Positions 11,503-22,319 of a stretch of DNA of 64,000 nt are shown in pieces. The position numbers and the translations under genes are program-made. This DNA is from Cordilura impudica (lineage: Eukaryota; Arthropoda; Insecta; Diptera; Scathophagidae), in the NCBI GenBank assembly GCA_963682025.1, contig OY821518.1, positions 148,855,442-148,919,441 on the forward strand, given 5' to 3'. How positions within the stretch are numbered: position 1 is the stretch's first letter; every line of letters begins with the position of its first letter. The notes under the pieces are model-generated. The model was not told the DNA's origin. It searched no databases and saw nothing but the letters and a program-made list of their open reading frames with translations.

Positions 11503-12255
11503 ATACCCTATACCACTATGTGGTTTGGGTATAATGACTTTGTGCTGCTGTTTGTAACAACCTAGACCCATCTTTAATTATACCGATCGAATCAGAATCA
11601 CTTTCTGAGTTGATTTAACAATGTCCGTCCGTCCGTCCGTCTGTGTGTCCATGTAAAGCTTGTAATCAAACTGCAGGTCGCAAATATGAATATATTTTGA
11701 CGAAATTTGGTATATAAGCTTTTATGGGATGAACGCTATTGAAATTGGTGAGAATCGGTCCATGTTCAGACCTAGCCCCCATACAAATTACCCCTATGAA
11801 ATAGACATAAATTGTCATAAGATCCAAATTGTCATATAGATCCTACTCAAATTGGGATTATATGCGTTCATTACATCCATTAATGAGTAGTCCAAAAATG
11901 ATCCCATTGGCCCCATATAGAGCTGCTTCCCGATCTTCACTTAAATCTATTAAAAAACAAAAATATTGCACTGATTCTTCTCAAATTTTGTTTGTATATA
12001 TTTTTGCAAAATACAAGAGACTTTACCAAACATGATCAGGATCGGTCCATTTTTGGACCTAGTCCCCATATAGATATAGCATCCGATATGAACTTTTTCA
12101 TACCTGCAGCCAAAAAAAAATAAAAATCCCACTCAAATTTGGATTTTGCTTATTTTCTATGTCCAGTTAGTTGGGCCTAAGAGATAGGGTTTCTAAACGC
12201 ATGGTATAGGGTATCGTATAGTCGGTCTAGACCGACTATAATTTTCTTACTTGTT
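11503..12255 (-). mobile_element. Non-autonomous INE-1/mini-me-like repeat inside gag
   Basis: 753 bp flanked by TATTT on both sides (11498-11502 and 12256-12260). On the minus strand it starts AACAAGTAAGAAAATTATAG, then a TCGGTCTAGACCGA palindrome; it contains a (GTCC)n/(GTCT)n tract at 11620-11650 and ends in TATACCC-like sequence. This organisation is common for short dispersed repeats in flies. It interrupts gag and so postdates the LTR element. No coding capacity. Confidence 0.75.
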
Positions 12256-12439
12256 TATTTAATACGATTCTTTGAAAAATGTATTGCAAAGCATTAGGTT
12301 GTGATTGGATAAGAGCAAAAACTGTTTCAACTTCTCTCAAAAAGGATGTCAGAGCATAAATACCATCGCCTCTAAACTCACGTATTCGCTGAGCATCTTT
12401 TAAGACCTCGTTCATAGACAAAGACAATGCCGGCAACAT
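12256..12439 (-). pseudogene. gag: Gag, N-terminal part
   Basis: About 60 codons starting MLPALSLSMNEV and continuing REFRGDGIYALTSFLREVE, a pattern typical of gypsy-type gag starts. The native frame stops at the insertion border; beyond it the frame reads into inserted DNA and ends at about 12236. Confidence 0.75.
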
Positions 12440-13029
12440 GTTTATTATTGTTTTTTTTTTTTTTTTTTTCTTTTTAACTAAGTATTTTAAAAGCTTTATT
12501 TGGATAATATCACTCTTTTTTAAATTATGTCTCTTTTTCTTATTCTCTTGTTTATGATGTTATTGTTGTTATATTTATTTTTGTTTTTCTTGGCTCCACA
12601 TTAAGTTGTTGTTGCTGCTCCAATATGTGTGCATTACTTAAGCATTTTGTTGTTGTTGTTTTTATTTATTCAATTTTTTTTTTTTTTTTTTTTTTTTTTG
12701 AAGAACATGATGATGATGCTTTTAAATGATGATGACATTTAATTATTGTGTTAACGCTACAAAATTAAATTTATTGTCGTTAACGGAGATTTTAACTTTC
12801 TTTAGTTTATTCTTATTCTTATTACTTTTGATGATTTTTTTTTTTTTTTTTTGTTTTTTGTTTCTGTTGCGAATTGTACTTTTCGAGTTTTTTTTAATTT
12901 TGTAAGAAATTTTGCTAGTAATGTTTTGTTATAAACTGTACTTTTTATGCACTTTTCTATTTGTATTAAAATTTGATTATTATAGTAATAATTTTACTAA
13001 TTTTCAGTTAAAAAAAAAACGGTTCGATT
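12440..13029 (-). other. Untranslated leader of the LTR element
   Basis: Between the primer site and gag on the minus strand. It is rich in A/T homopolymers and (GTT)n/(CAA)n-like tracts, for example at 12605-12665. No open frame with coding character. Confidence 0.6.
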
Positions 13030-13042
13030 TACGACTGCGCCA
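13030..13042 (-). promoter_or_regulatory. Primer binding site, tRNA-Ser type
   Basis: The minus strand reads TGGCGCAGTCG immediately after the 5' LTR; the T is shared with the LTR end. The 17.6 and 297 elements have the same site and are primed by tRNA-Ser. Confidence 0.75.
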
Positions 13043-13317
13043 GTTATGTAATGCCGAGATTAAAACACAACGTTTGGTTTTTTTCATAAATTATAAGGTT
13101 CTTTATTTTTTAATGGTCAAAATCTAACTGACTGTAAAATCTTAAAACTAAAATAATTTGGTATGTAAAATAAAAGCTTAAACTAGTTTTATTGTTATTG
13201 TAAATAGTAACGAAAATGAAGATTAAGAATAGAACAGTGTAAGTAATAAATGATAACAAATAATGAAAGAAAGGAATAAATGATTTATTAGTTATAGGAG
13301 ATAGCATATTCGTAACT
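13042..13317 (-). repeat. 5' LTR (relative to the minus-strand element)
   Basis: 276 bp copy of 7002-7276. As the upstream LTR it should hold the promoter; I did not find a clear TATA box or initiator that I would stand behind. Confidence 0.95.
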
Positions 13318-13393
13318 CGCGTATCATATCATTAATTTCTTATATTTTTTCCATACGAAGTTTTTAAAATTGACCTTCGATAGACCTTTTTGC

Positions 13394-13594
13394 TATACAT
13401 TCAAATCTGTTTTTGTGTGGTCTCACTTTGTGCGAGTTTATATTTGTGCGATTTGTTTTGTGCGTTTTTTTTTGTGCGACATATGAAAATTTTCAAATTA
13501 CATATACCGCACAAAAAGAACGCACAACATAAATCGCACAAATAAATAATCGCACAAAGAGATACCGCACAAAAACAGGTTTGATATACACAGT
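13394..13594. repeat. Near-perfect palindrome built from TTTGTGCG repeats
   Basis: The left arm (about 13394-13488) and the right arm (13500-13594) are inverted copies. Each arm holds five TTTGTGCG-like units spaced 10-18 bp apart. The loop is about 12 bp of AT-rich DNA. It could be a small Foldback-type or MITE element; I could not define a target duplication. It begins just 70 bp from the LTR element. Confidence 0.7.
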
Positions 13595-13829
13595 ACTAAA
13601 TTGTACATACGATCTGCGATTTCTAATTTTCATTGGGAAAAAAATTAAATGACAAATTTGGATATAGTCAAAATAGTATTTTTGTTTATATTTATGTACT
13701 ACAACAGTATACATAAGCTGATTTTAATTTAATGAATGGTTATTAAAACAGCTACAAAATAGCTGAAAGTAGTTATTATGACATAATATAGAATGCAGCT
13801 TCCCAAATTTCACACTAAGTTCAGAAGAA

Positions 13830-14243
13830 AAAAATACAAAAATGCCTAAGACGAAAGAAATTCCCTAAGTCTTTCGAAAGTTGATGGTTAAATTAAGAAA
13901 TTAAGGAAAATCTTTTCAAGAAATTGGTCAAATATTAATTTTTAAAAAACTGACAGTGCAAGCAATTGTAAAAAACTTAAAAAAAAATGGTAATTATGAA
14001 AATAAAACACTCTCTGGCCACGCCCCGAAGCTCAACGAAAGGATGAAGAGGACAATAATTCGGTACGTGAAGGAAAATCGAAATCAAAGTGCAGGCCAGC
14101 CAAATTAACCAGCAAGTAGAGTTAAATCATGGTATTGTGGTTTGTATTCAAACAGTTCGCAGGTGCATTAAACAAAATTTATTTTTGAGTACGCACAGAA
14201 GAACAATGATAGAATACAAAATTACGCCATCCCGCGGACAGTA
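13830..14243 (+). pseudogene. Tc1-like transposase, N-terminal relic
   Basis: Three-frame translation gives pieces of the paired-type DNA-binding region: a GHAPKLNERMKR-like segment, then IIRYVKENRNQSAG, then a STHRRTMIEYKITP-like piece. Stops and shifts are frequent. The DDE catalytic part is missing; similarity stops at about 14243. Confidence 0.65.
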
Positions 14244-14850
14244 TTAAAGTTATCTGCGACTGTTGGGCAAGTGACGTCACGCAAACTGTGTTCCTATTGG
14301 CTAATAATTTTCAGCTGTCAAACTGTTATGTTTATGTGTATGTTTATACATTAACAATAACATTGTAACAATGGGAGAATTAATATATTTCTCCTCAAAT
14401 TATTTGTTAGTAAAAATAAAAATTTATTTTTATAAATTTAATTTATTTTTTTTATATTCACTACATAAAAATGGTTTAACAAAATTTGACCAAATTTTTA
14501 AAGGCCATTGTCTGTACTTTAGAATGAGGTTACTAAATGTTTTTATATTACGTTATTTTATTCAAATTTCTTTTTCATTTATTGATATTTTGAGAAATGT
14601 CGGCATTTAGTTACCTTATTCTATAGTGCATTCTACATCAAAAAAAGTTTTTTCATTACTTCATTTGCTTCCAACAAATGTTTTTTTCAAATATCCGCTT
14701 GTAAGCACCAATTTTTCACCATTTAAATAAAAATATATTGCATCATGCGTTTTTTACGTTTCCATTAATAAATTTGAATTTTATACATAATCATTTCATT
14801 AAAAACAGCCAACATGTTAGTTTTTCGCACAATTTCTCACTTGTTTTTTT
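14244..14850. other. No gene recognised
   Basis: AT-rich DNA; the only open frame (79 codons at 14371) is low complexity and not credible. Confidence 0.4.
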
Positions 14851-15075
14851 TTTTTACTATTGCTTTGCTTGTATTTAATAATTTTTGGCCCTCAAGTTTA
14901 CGTTTTTCTGCTCTATATGGCAGAGGGTATATATAGATTTGTCAGTCCGTTTGTAACACATCGAAAAATTAATTTTCGACCCCATAAAGTATATATATTC
15001 TTGATCCTTATCACAACTCGAGTCGATATAGCGATGTCCGTCTGTCTGTTGAAATCATGCTCATTCACATAAAAA
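14850..15075 (+). repeat. mini-me/INE-1-type dispersed repeat core
   Basis: It contains GAGGGTATATATAGATTTGT, the CCGTTTGTAACACATCGAAA block, CGACCCCATAAAGTATATA, then GATGTCCGTCTGTCTGTTGA. A conserved core between a TA-rich tract and a (GTCY)n tract is the described signature of mini-me elements of flies. It may extend to about 15320, but that part is not distinctive. Confidence 0.75.
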
Positions 15076-15404
15076 ACATTTAACTGGTTAAAGTTACGAT
15101 AATATCATTTGCCATTATTCCCACCAGGTTGGTATTTAAAATGGGCATCATTGTGCTTAGATACGAGCAAAAATATGTAGAAACCTCGAAAAAAACATAA
15201 AACCCAGTGTGTTTGTTGTAATATTTTAGTGGTTGAACATAATAGTTGTACAACAACATTCACAGTTCAAAAAAGCCACAAAAAAGTAATGCAATCATAC
15301 CAACAAACACAACTACCATGAGCTATGTTAGTAGTATTGCCACATATTTTTTTATCGTTATCACGATATAATAAAAAAATTGCCAATATGAAAGAAAAAA
15401 TATA

Positions 15405-15877
15405 ATCCCTAATGAAAAAGTAAAAACGAAAAAGGAAAAATGAAAAATGGAAAATGAAAAATTAAAAATGTAAACTGAAAAATGGGGAATGAAAAATGGA
15501 AAATTAAAAATTAAAAATGGAATATGAAATATGAAAACTGAAAAATGGAAATGGAAAATGAAAAATGAAAATTGAAAAATGAAAAATAAAAAATGGAAAA
15601 TGAAAAGAGAAAACTGAAAAATTACAAATGAAAGTTGAAAAATGAAAATTGAGAAATTAAACATGAAAAATAAAAAAATAAAAAATAAAAATTAAAAATT
15701 AAGAATTAATAACGAAACATGCAAAATGGGAAAATGAAAATTGAAAAATGGAAAATGAAAAAAGAAAACTGAAACATGAAAAAAGCAAAATGAAAATGAA
15801 AAAGGGAAATGGAAAAATTAAAATTGAAAAATGAAAAATGAAAAATGAAGAATGGAAAATGAAAAATGAAAAATGAA

Positions 15878-15909
<32 letters not shown>

Positions 15910-16125
15910 GGAAAAAGAAAAATAAAAATTGAAAAATTAAAAACGAAATTGAAAAATGAAAAGTGAAAAGTCAAAACTGAAAAGTGAAATATTAAAAATG
16001 AAAAATGGAAATTGAAAAATGTAAAATGAAAACTGAAAAATTAAAAATGGAAAATGAATAACTAAAAATAAAAAATTAAAAATTAAAATTGAAAATCGAA
16101 AAGGTAAAGGTTTAAAATTAAAAAT
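15405..16125 (+). repeat. Degenerate GAAAAAT simple repeat, purine-rich
   Basis: About 720 bp of near-continuous GAAAAATG, GGAAAATGAAAAATG and related words, with almost no C or T runs on this strand. The minus-strand open frames through it (F/I/H/S only) are artefacts of the repeat. Confidence 0.9.
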
Positions 16126-16140
16126 TTAAATTTTAATTTC

Positions 16141-16350
16141 AACTAGCAGAGCTCAGCCCTCGAAATTCGAATGCAAATTCTAGGAAATTTTATTTTATCA
16201 TTCAAATTTTTTCTTTCAATATTTTTTAATCTATTTAGTTTATTTCTTTATAAATATTTGTTGAACACACAGAAATAAAGGCCACCTTGTATGCCACCTA
16301 AAGGTATTAAAATTTTTGGCAATTCACAATTCAACACAGGGTATGTGTTA
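16141..16350 (+). repeat. Dispersed repeat, copy 1 (partner at 33811)
   Basis: It shares CTAGCAGAGCNCAGC, CTCGAAATTCGA, AAATTCTAGGAAATTTTATT, ATAAATATTTGTTGAACACA and CCTAAAGGTAT with 33811-34520, in the same order. Copy 1 is shorter in the middle. I do not recognise the family. Confidence 0.65.
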
Positions 16351-16375
16351 TGCAATTATTTTAATGAAATCTACA

Positions 16376-16545
16376 CATTAACTTTCGTGTTGCATAATGT
16401 AAAGTTGATTGTGCACGCATAACTTTCCTCAAACTCAACGAATTTAAACAGTTAATCTGTACGTTAACTTGCGTGTTGCATATTGTAAAGCTGATTGTGC
16501 ACGCATAACTTTCCTCAAACTCAACGAATTAAACAGTTAATAGCT
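16376..16545 (+). repeat. Two-unit tandem repeat, 86 bp
   Basis: TTAACTTTCGTGTTGCATA at 16378 and TTAACTTGCGTGTTGCATA at 16464 start two units. Both contain GATTGTGCACGCATAACTTT. Confidence 0.8.
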
Positions 16546-16997
16546 CAAAAGAAAGAGCTTGATCCACCGAGTATTCTGAGAGTGAAACGATCAAGATCCA
16601 TTCATTAGAAGAGGAGCTATGAGAATTCGAATTGCTGAGTGAATGTGTCCCATAAGAAATGTACAGGGAAGAATTGCGTTTGAGTATAACTTGAGTAAGG
16701 TGGGAGTTGAGTCAATTTCAATGATTGATGACATATCTCTGTCTAAAGACCTTTCATTAAAAAAAAAATTAATGAAATCGGCCGTATAGAACGGCCAGAC
16801 GGACTGACTTTAGTTTTCATAAATTTTTTTAATATATAAGATTAACTTTAAATTTAATTGGTATTCGAAATTAAAATTTCAGTACCGACAACAGTTTTAA
16901 AGTACCCAATATTGGTTGTAATATTGAGTTTAAGATGCAGGTGAAGGGTATCAAATATTCGGCCCAGCCGAATTTAACACCCTTAATTGTTTAGTTT
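16546..16997 (+). repeat. Unidentified sequence ending in an INE-1-like terminus
   Basis: The end at 16930-16997 reads GGTGAAGGGTATCAAATATT, then a TTCGGCCCAGCCGAA palindrome and CACCCTTAATTGTTTAG, the kind of terminus seen in fly INE-1-like repeats. The upstream part (16546-16780) has no recognisable feature. Confidence 0.5.
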
Positions 16998-17340
16998 TTC
17001 TTTGGTTTGCAATTTCTTAACACACTTCACTGATTGTTTTTCTTAATTTTAATTATTTCAATATTGTTTTTAATACGATATAAAGCGAAATTTGTAATTT
17101 ATAACAAGAACTGATTTAATATTTTTTTGAGAACTGTCAAAGTGATTTTAATTGGAGGGTTGCCAACTATCATATAAAACATAAATTTTTCGTACGATTT
17201 TATAATTTTCACACATGAAACAGACTTGTTACATCATCTAACGGGAAAACCTTCAGATGACGTAATCTTTAGTTCTATCGTTCTTGCGGACAGAAAAATG
17301 ATTGGTTGGTAATAAGCATTTTTATTGCAATTATTTAACC
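16998..17340. other. No gene recognised
   Basis: AT-rich; nothing identified. Confidence 0.3.
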
Positions 17341-17960
17341 TTATAAACTTAATTGTAACAAATGAGAGTACCTCCAACAGCATATTTAATTCAGTTTACC
17401 CAACCAAAGTATTTATACAAGTTATTTAACAAATTCGAATAACAGAACTGATTTAAATCCAGTAATTTATTATGCTTCAATTCTAGATAGTGGCGATTTC
17501 AATAACTTATTCAATTACAACAACATATTTTAATCGTAAAATTAGACATTGTAGCCAATTTATATTTAATATTCTGCAAATTAAGTTTATATTTGTAATT
17601 ATTTTTCTGTTATAACAAACGAAGCCCTAACTTTATCCTTTTTTTTAATTTTTAACCGAATGGAATTTACATAAATCAAATTCTTTTGTAAATACCATTC
17701 AAATAAATGATAAACGCACCCAAATATTTAAATATTTCTGTCAGTTTTGTAAAATAAAAATAAATGAATTTAAATAAACCAAAAATAACTTAAAACATTA
17801 TTTGAAAGTTTTATAAGATTTACAGTTTTTCATGTACAATACTCTTACATGCAGTGCGTAAAAGATCATACGATTGGGTAATATATTTTAAATTTCGGAA
17901 ATATTGGAGGTACAAAGATTTGTAAAAATATCGTGCAAAAAGTGGAAAAACTTATTAATT
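17341..17960 (+). repeat. Diverged direct duplication, copy 1
   Basis: It matches 23930-24384 in order: ATTCAGTTTACCCAACC, AGTATTTATACAA, TATGCTTCAATTCTAGAT, ACAACAACATATTTTAA, GTTATAACAAACGAA and TTTTGTAAATACCAT. Its tail TACGATTGGGTAA (17871) matches 28106 beyond the element inserted in copy 2. Confidence 0.55.
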
Positions 17961-18011
17961 TTTCGATCGAGGAGAGAGAGAGAGAGACAGAGAGTATTCA
18001 CATAATAATTA

Positions 18012-18040
18012 TTGAGTTAGAACTTAAGCAGGCTCAATAT
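18012..18040 (+). repeat. 24-bp inverted repeat, left partner
   Basis: ATTGAGTTAGAACTTAAGCA and the next four bases recur inverted at 23119-23142. The pair encloses the large Foldback element and may be the ends of an older element. Confidence 0.6.
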
Positions 18041-18783
18041 CAAATGTTTTTACTTTAAATAAAGTAACCAAAAGAAGTAGATGTATAAACTGACGTGCAG
18101 AATATAAAACACTTACGTTAATGCTTAATGTGAATTTAGCAAAAACAAATTGTTTTTCTTGTTTTTTTTGCAAGACAAAACAATCCGTTTATTGTAGTAT
18201 GCAATGTGTGTCATATAAATAGTATAACTCTTTGCTTAGATTCTCATTTGGTTGTTTTCAGCAAAGGTATATCTATGAATTTAACTTCTTACCAAACAAA
18301 CTACTGCTTTTGGTTACTGATGAGGGTTGGTGACTCGACCCGAAACAGCTGTATAACCTGTCATGCAGAATATAGATCAATTTTTGGAAACAATTGTGCC
18401 AATGTTTTTTGCATTATTGCTTTATTTGGTCTTAAGCTGTGACGGCCGTGCTAAAATTTTGCCCTTTTGTGTACAACACACAAAAGAAAACCCATTGGCG
18501 ACGGCTTTGCTATATTCTCCCTTTATTGTATTGCTGGCCATGAATAAATCGGAAAAAATAAACAACACCTTATATGGTATTATTGTTTGCCAATTTTTTT
18601 TGTATATGAAAAATTCTATTTTTAATACATTGAGTTTGGCGGATTTTTTTTTTGTCTCTTCGATTATTTTAACATCAACTCAATGGCAATCTTTCTCGTT
18701 CGCCGGCTTTGTATTCAGCTACTGATATTAGCTTACACATTCATTCCTTCATTAATCGCACTTACTCTCTCTTATTCGAATAT
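18041..18783. other. No supported gene
   Basis: Open frames at 18206-18442 and 18363-18725 overlap in different frames. The second would be hydrophobic, but has no recognisable domain and no partner exon, so I do not call it. Confidence 0.3.
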
Positions 18784-18792
18784 GAGTTGGTA

Positions 18793-21659
18793 AAGGGTGT
18801 GAAGTTAGCGACGAAAGATAACTACGTTTTTCAAAAATGTTAAATACTTAACAGAGACTGTTAAATTAACAGAATTTTTGTGAAGATAACTACGAAAGTT
18901 AAATACGTTTTTCAAATAAGTTAAGGGGTTTAGATATATAGTGGCATTAGTAAATTAAAAAAAAAAAAAAAAATAAAAATAAATTGAATTTTACAAAAAG
19001 TTAAAAGTCTAAACAAATACAATAAAATTGTTTCTACTATAATATGGGAAAACTAAATGACAAAATTTGACGAAATGGTCCGATTAGGGGCTTAGCCCTA
19101 TATGGCAGTTTGTACATTAGGACTAGTAGTTTACAAAAACACCGCAAATACGAAAATCGTTAGGAACGTTTTTGAGAAATATCCTAATGTACAAACTGCC
19201 ATATAGGGCTAAGCCCCTAATCGGACCATTTCGTCAATTTTTGTCATTTAGTTTTAGCCTATAGTAGTAGAAAAAAATTTCATATGTTTTTTTTGAAACG
19301 ATATTTCTCAAAAACGTTCCTAACGATTTTCGTATTTGGGGTGTTTTTGTAAACTACTAGTCCTAATGTACAAACTGCCATATAGGGCTAAGCCCCTAAT
19401 CGGACCATTTCGTCAATTTTTGTCATTTAGTTTTCCCCTATAGAAGTAGAAAAAAATTTCATATGTTTTTTTTGAAACGATATTTCTCAAAAACGTTCCT
19501 AACGATTTTCGTATTTGGGGTGTTTTTGTAAACTACTAGTCCTAATGTACAAACTGCCATATAGGGCTAAGCCCCTAATCGGACCATTTCGTCAATTTTT
19601 GTCATTTAGTTTTCCCCTATAGAAGTACAAAAAAATTTCATATGTTTTTTTTGAAACGATATTTCTCAAAAACGTTCCTAACGATTTTCGTATTTGGGGT
19701 GTTTTTGTAAACTACTAGTCCTAATGTACAAACTGCCATATAGGGCTAAGCCCCTAATCGGACCATTTCGTCAATTTTTGTCATTTAGTTTTAGCCTATA
19801 GTAGTAGAAAAAAATTTCATATGTTTTTTTTGAAACGATATTTCTCAAAAACGTTCCTAACGATTTTCGTATTTGGGGTGTTTTTGTAAACTACTAGTCC
19901 TAATGTACAAACTGCCATATAGGGCTAAGCCCCTAATCGGACCATTTCGTCAATTTTTGTCATTTAGTTTTCCCCTATAGAAGTAGAAAAAAATTTCATA
20001 TGTTTTTTTTGAAACGATATTTCTCAAAAACGTTCCTAACGATTTTCGTATTTGGGGTGTTTTTGTAAACTACTAGTCCTAATGTACAAACTGCCATATA
20101 GGGCTAAGCCCCTAATCGGACCATTTCGTCAATTTTTGTCATTTAGTTTTCCCCTATAGAAGTACAAAAAAATTTCATATGTTTTTTTTGAAACGATATT
20201 TCTCAAAAACGTTCCTAACGATTTTCGTATTTGGGGTGTTTTTGTAAACTACTAGTCCTAATGTACAAACTGCCATATAGGGCTAAGCCCCTAATCGGAC
20301 CATTTCGTCAATTTTTGTCATTTAGTTTTAGCCTATAGTAGTAGAAAAAAATTTCATATGTTTTTTTTGAAACGATATTTCTCAAAAACGTTCCTAACGA
20401 TTTTCGTATTTGGGGTGTTTTTGTAAACTACTAGTCCTAATGTACAAACTGCCATATAGGGCTAAGCCCCTAATCGGACCATTTCGTCAATTTTTGTCAT
20501 TTAGTTTTCCCCTATAGAAGTACAAAAAAATTTCATATGTTTTTTTTGAAACGATATTTCTCAAAAACGTTCCTAACGATTTTCGTATTTGGGGTGTTTT
20601 TGTAAACTACTAGTCCTAATGTACAAACTGCCATATAGGGCTAAGCCCCTAATCGGACCATTTCGTCAATTTTTGTCATTTAGTTTTCCCCTATAGTAGT
20701 AGAAAAAAATTTCATATGTTTTTTTTGAAACGATATTTCTCAAAAACGTTCCTAACGATTTTCGTATTTGGGGTGTTTTTGTAAACTACTAGTCCTAATG
20801 TACAAACTGCCATATAGGGCTAAGCCCCTAATCGGACCATTTCGTCAAATTTTGTCATTTAGTTTTCCCCTATAGTAGTAGAAAAAAATTTCATATGTTT
20901 TTTTTGAAACGATATTTCTCAAAAACGTTCCTAACGATTTTCGTATTTGGGGTGTTTTTGTAAACTACTAGTCCTAATGTACAAACTGCCATATAGGGCT
21001 AAGCCCCTAATCGGACCATTTCGTCAATTTTTGTCATTTAGTTTTAGCCTATAGTAGTAGAAAAAAATTTCATATGTTTTTTTTGAAACGATATTTCTCA
21101 AAAACGTTCCTAACGATTTTCGTATTTGGGGTGTTTTTGTAAACTACTAGTCCTAATGTACAAACTGCCATATAGGGCTAAGCCCCTAATCGGACCATTT
21201 CGTCAATTTTTGTCATTTAGTTTTAGCCTATAGTAGTAGAAAAAAATTTCATATGTTTTTTTTGAAACGATATTTCTCAAAAACGTTCCTAACGATTTTC
21301 GTATTTGGGGTGTTTTTGTAAACTACTAGTCCTAATGTACAAACTGCCATATAGGGCTAAGCCCCTAATCGGACCATTTCGTCAAATTTTGTCATTTAGT
21401 TTTCCCATATTATAGTAGAAACAATTTTATTGTATTTGTTTAGACTTTTAACTTTTTGTAAAATTCAATTTATTTTTATTTTATTTTTTTTTTTTAATTT
21501 ACTAATGCCACTATATATCTAAACCCCTTAACTTATTTGAAAAACGTATTTAACTTTCGTAGTTATCTTCACAAAAATTCTGTTAATTTAACAGTCTCTG
21601 TTAAGTATTTAACATTTTTGAAAAACGTAGTTATCTTTCGTCGCTAACTTCACACCCTT
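18793..21659. mobile_element. Foldback element 1, with 179-bp tandem array
   Basis: The outer ends are inverted copies starting AAGGGTGTGAAGTTAGCGAC. The 9-bp sequence GAGTTGGTA lies on both sides (18784-18792 and 21660-21668). The left arm (18793 to about 19182) matches the right arm (about 21270-21659) almost perfectly when inverted. Between them lie twelve 179-bp units. Long inverted repeats made of tandem units plus a 9-bp duplication are the described features of Drosophila Foldback elements. No coding sequence. Confidence 0.9.
19183..21420 (+). repeat. 179-bp tandem array inside Foldback element 1
   Basis: CCTAATGTACAAACTGCC occurs thirteen times from 19183 to 21331 at an exact 179-bp step. 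Units differ at one variable block near TTTAGTTTT. Calling the variants A (AGCCTATAGTAGTAG), B (CCCCTATAGAAGTAG), C (CCCCTATAGAAGTAC) and D (CCCCTATAGTAGTAG), the order is A B C A B C A C D D A A. Confidence 0.95.
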
Positions 21660-21668
21660 GAGTTGGTA

Positions 21669-22310
21669 TTATTTTTTTTACGTAAAGAGTGAGATTATGA
21701 ATGTATGTCTGTATATCTGTGTGTACATATGCATCACAAGATGAGATGTTACATTACGACATATATGGGTAAACATATGAATGGTTGCGAATTTTTTTTT
21801 GGGAAAAAACTGGTTTTGCAAATTTACTGCATGTGCAAAAATTTGAGTTTTTCTAGGTGACAATAATGACGCCATAAAAAACGATGGGGCGTTGAATTTT
21901 GATCGTGAAATGAACAGGTTGCGGAAAACCCTTGAATTAAATTAAAATAAATTAAGTTTAAGAAATAAAAAAAAAATGAAAGTAAAAGAAAGTGAAGATA
22001 AGAAATTAAGTTAAGTTTAAATTTAAGAACAGAACATAAGATAAAGTTTAAGTGGAAAATAAAAGTTTAATAATTTAAACGTTAAATTGATGCTGTCATC
22101 AATCAAATACAACAACACATATGAACAAAAACTAACAATAATCACAACAGTACGAAGAACTTTATCAAAAACAACAATAAAATAAACATCAAGGAGAAAA
22201 GTCAACACAATCAAGGTGAACATAGTTCAAGCTAAGACGTCCTATGTTTCGTACAGTACAGTTCAGTTGGTAAACATTAAATATTTTGTATATTATTATA
22301 ATATTAATAA
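21669..22310. other. No gene recognised
   Basis: Mixed AT-rich DNA; A-rich between 21930 and 22200. Nothing identified. Confidence 0.4.
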
Positions 22311-22319
22311 TTATTTATT

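Larger units (their letters stand above)
7002..13317 (-). mobile_element. Ty3/gypsy LTR retrotransposon, 17.6/297-like, decayed
   Basis: Two near-identical LTRs (7002-7276 and 13042-13317) flank gag, protease, reverse transcriptase, RNase H and integrase on the minus strand. Both sides carry CGCG (6998-7001 and 13318-13321) as a 4-bp duplication. LTRs begin AGTTA and end TAACT. The primer site beside the right-hand LTR reads GGCGCAGTCG, as in the tRNA-Ser-primed 17.6/297 group. The polypurine tract lies beside the left-hand LTR. Gag lacks a zinc knuckle, which also fits that group. No env-like frame is seen. Several frameshifts, a stop in protease and a 753-bp insertion in gag make it inactive. 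Confidence 0.95.

Noticed and set aside
13830..14243. Possible full Tc1 element
   Set aside because: Only the DNA-binding half is readable and no inverted ends were found.
15323..15974. Two minus-strand open frames of 113 and 91 codons rich in F, I, H and S
   Set aside because: They are the translation of the GAAAAAT simple repeat, with no other composition.
18206..18725. Two overlapping plus-strand frames, one hydrophobic
   Set aside because: No domain, no conserved start, and they overlap each other in different frames.
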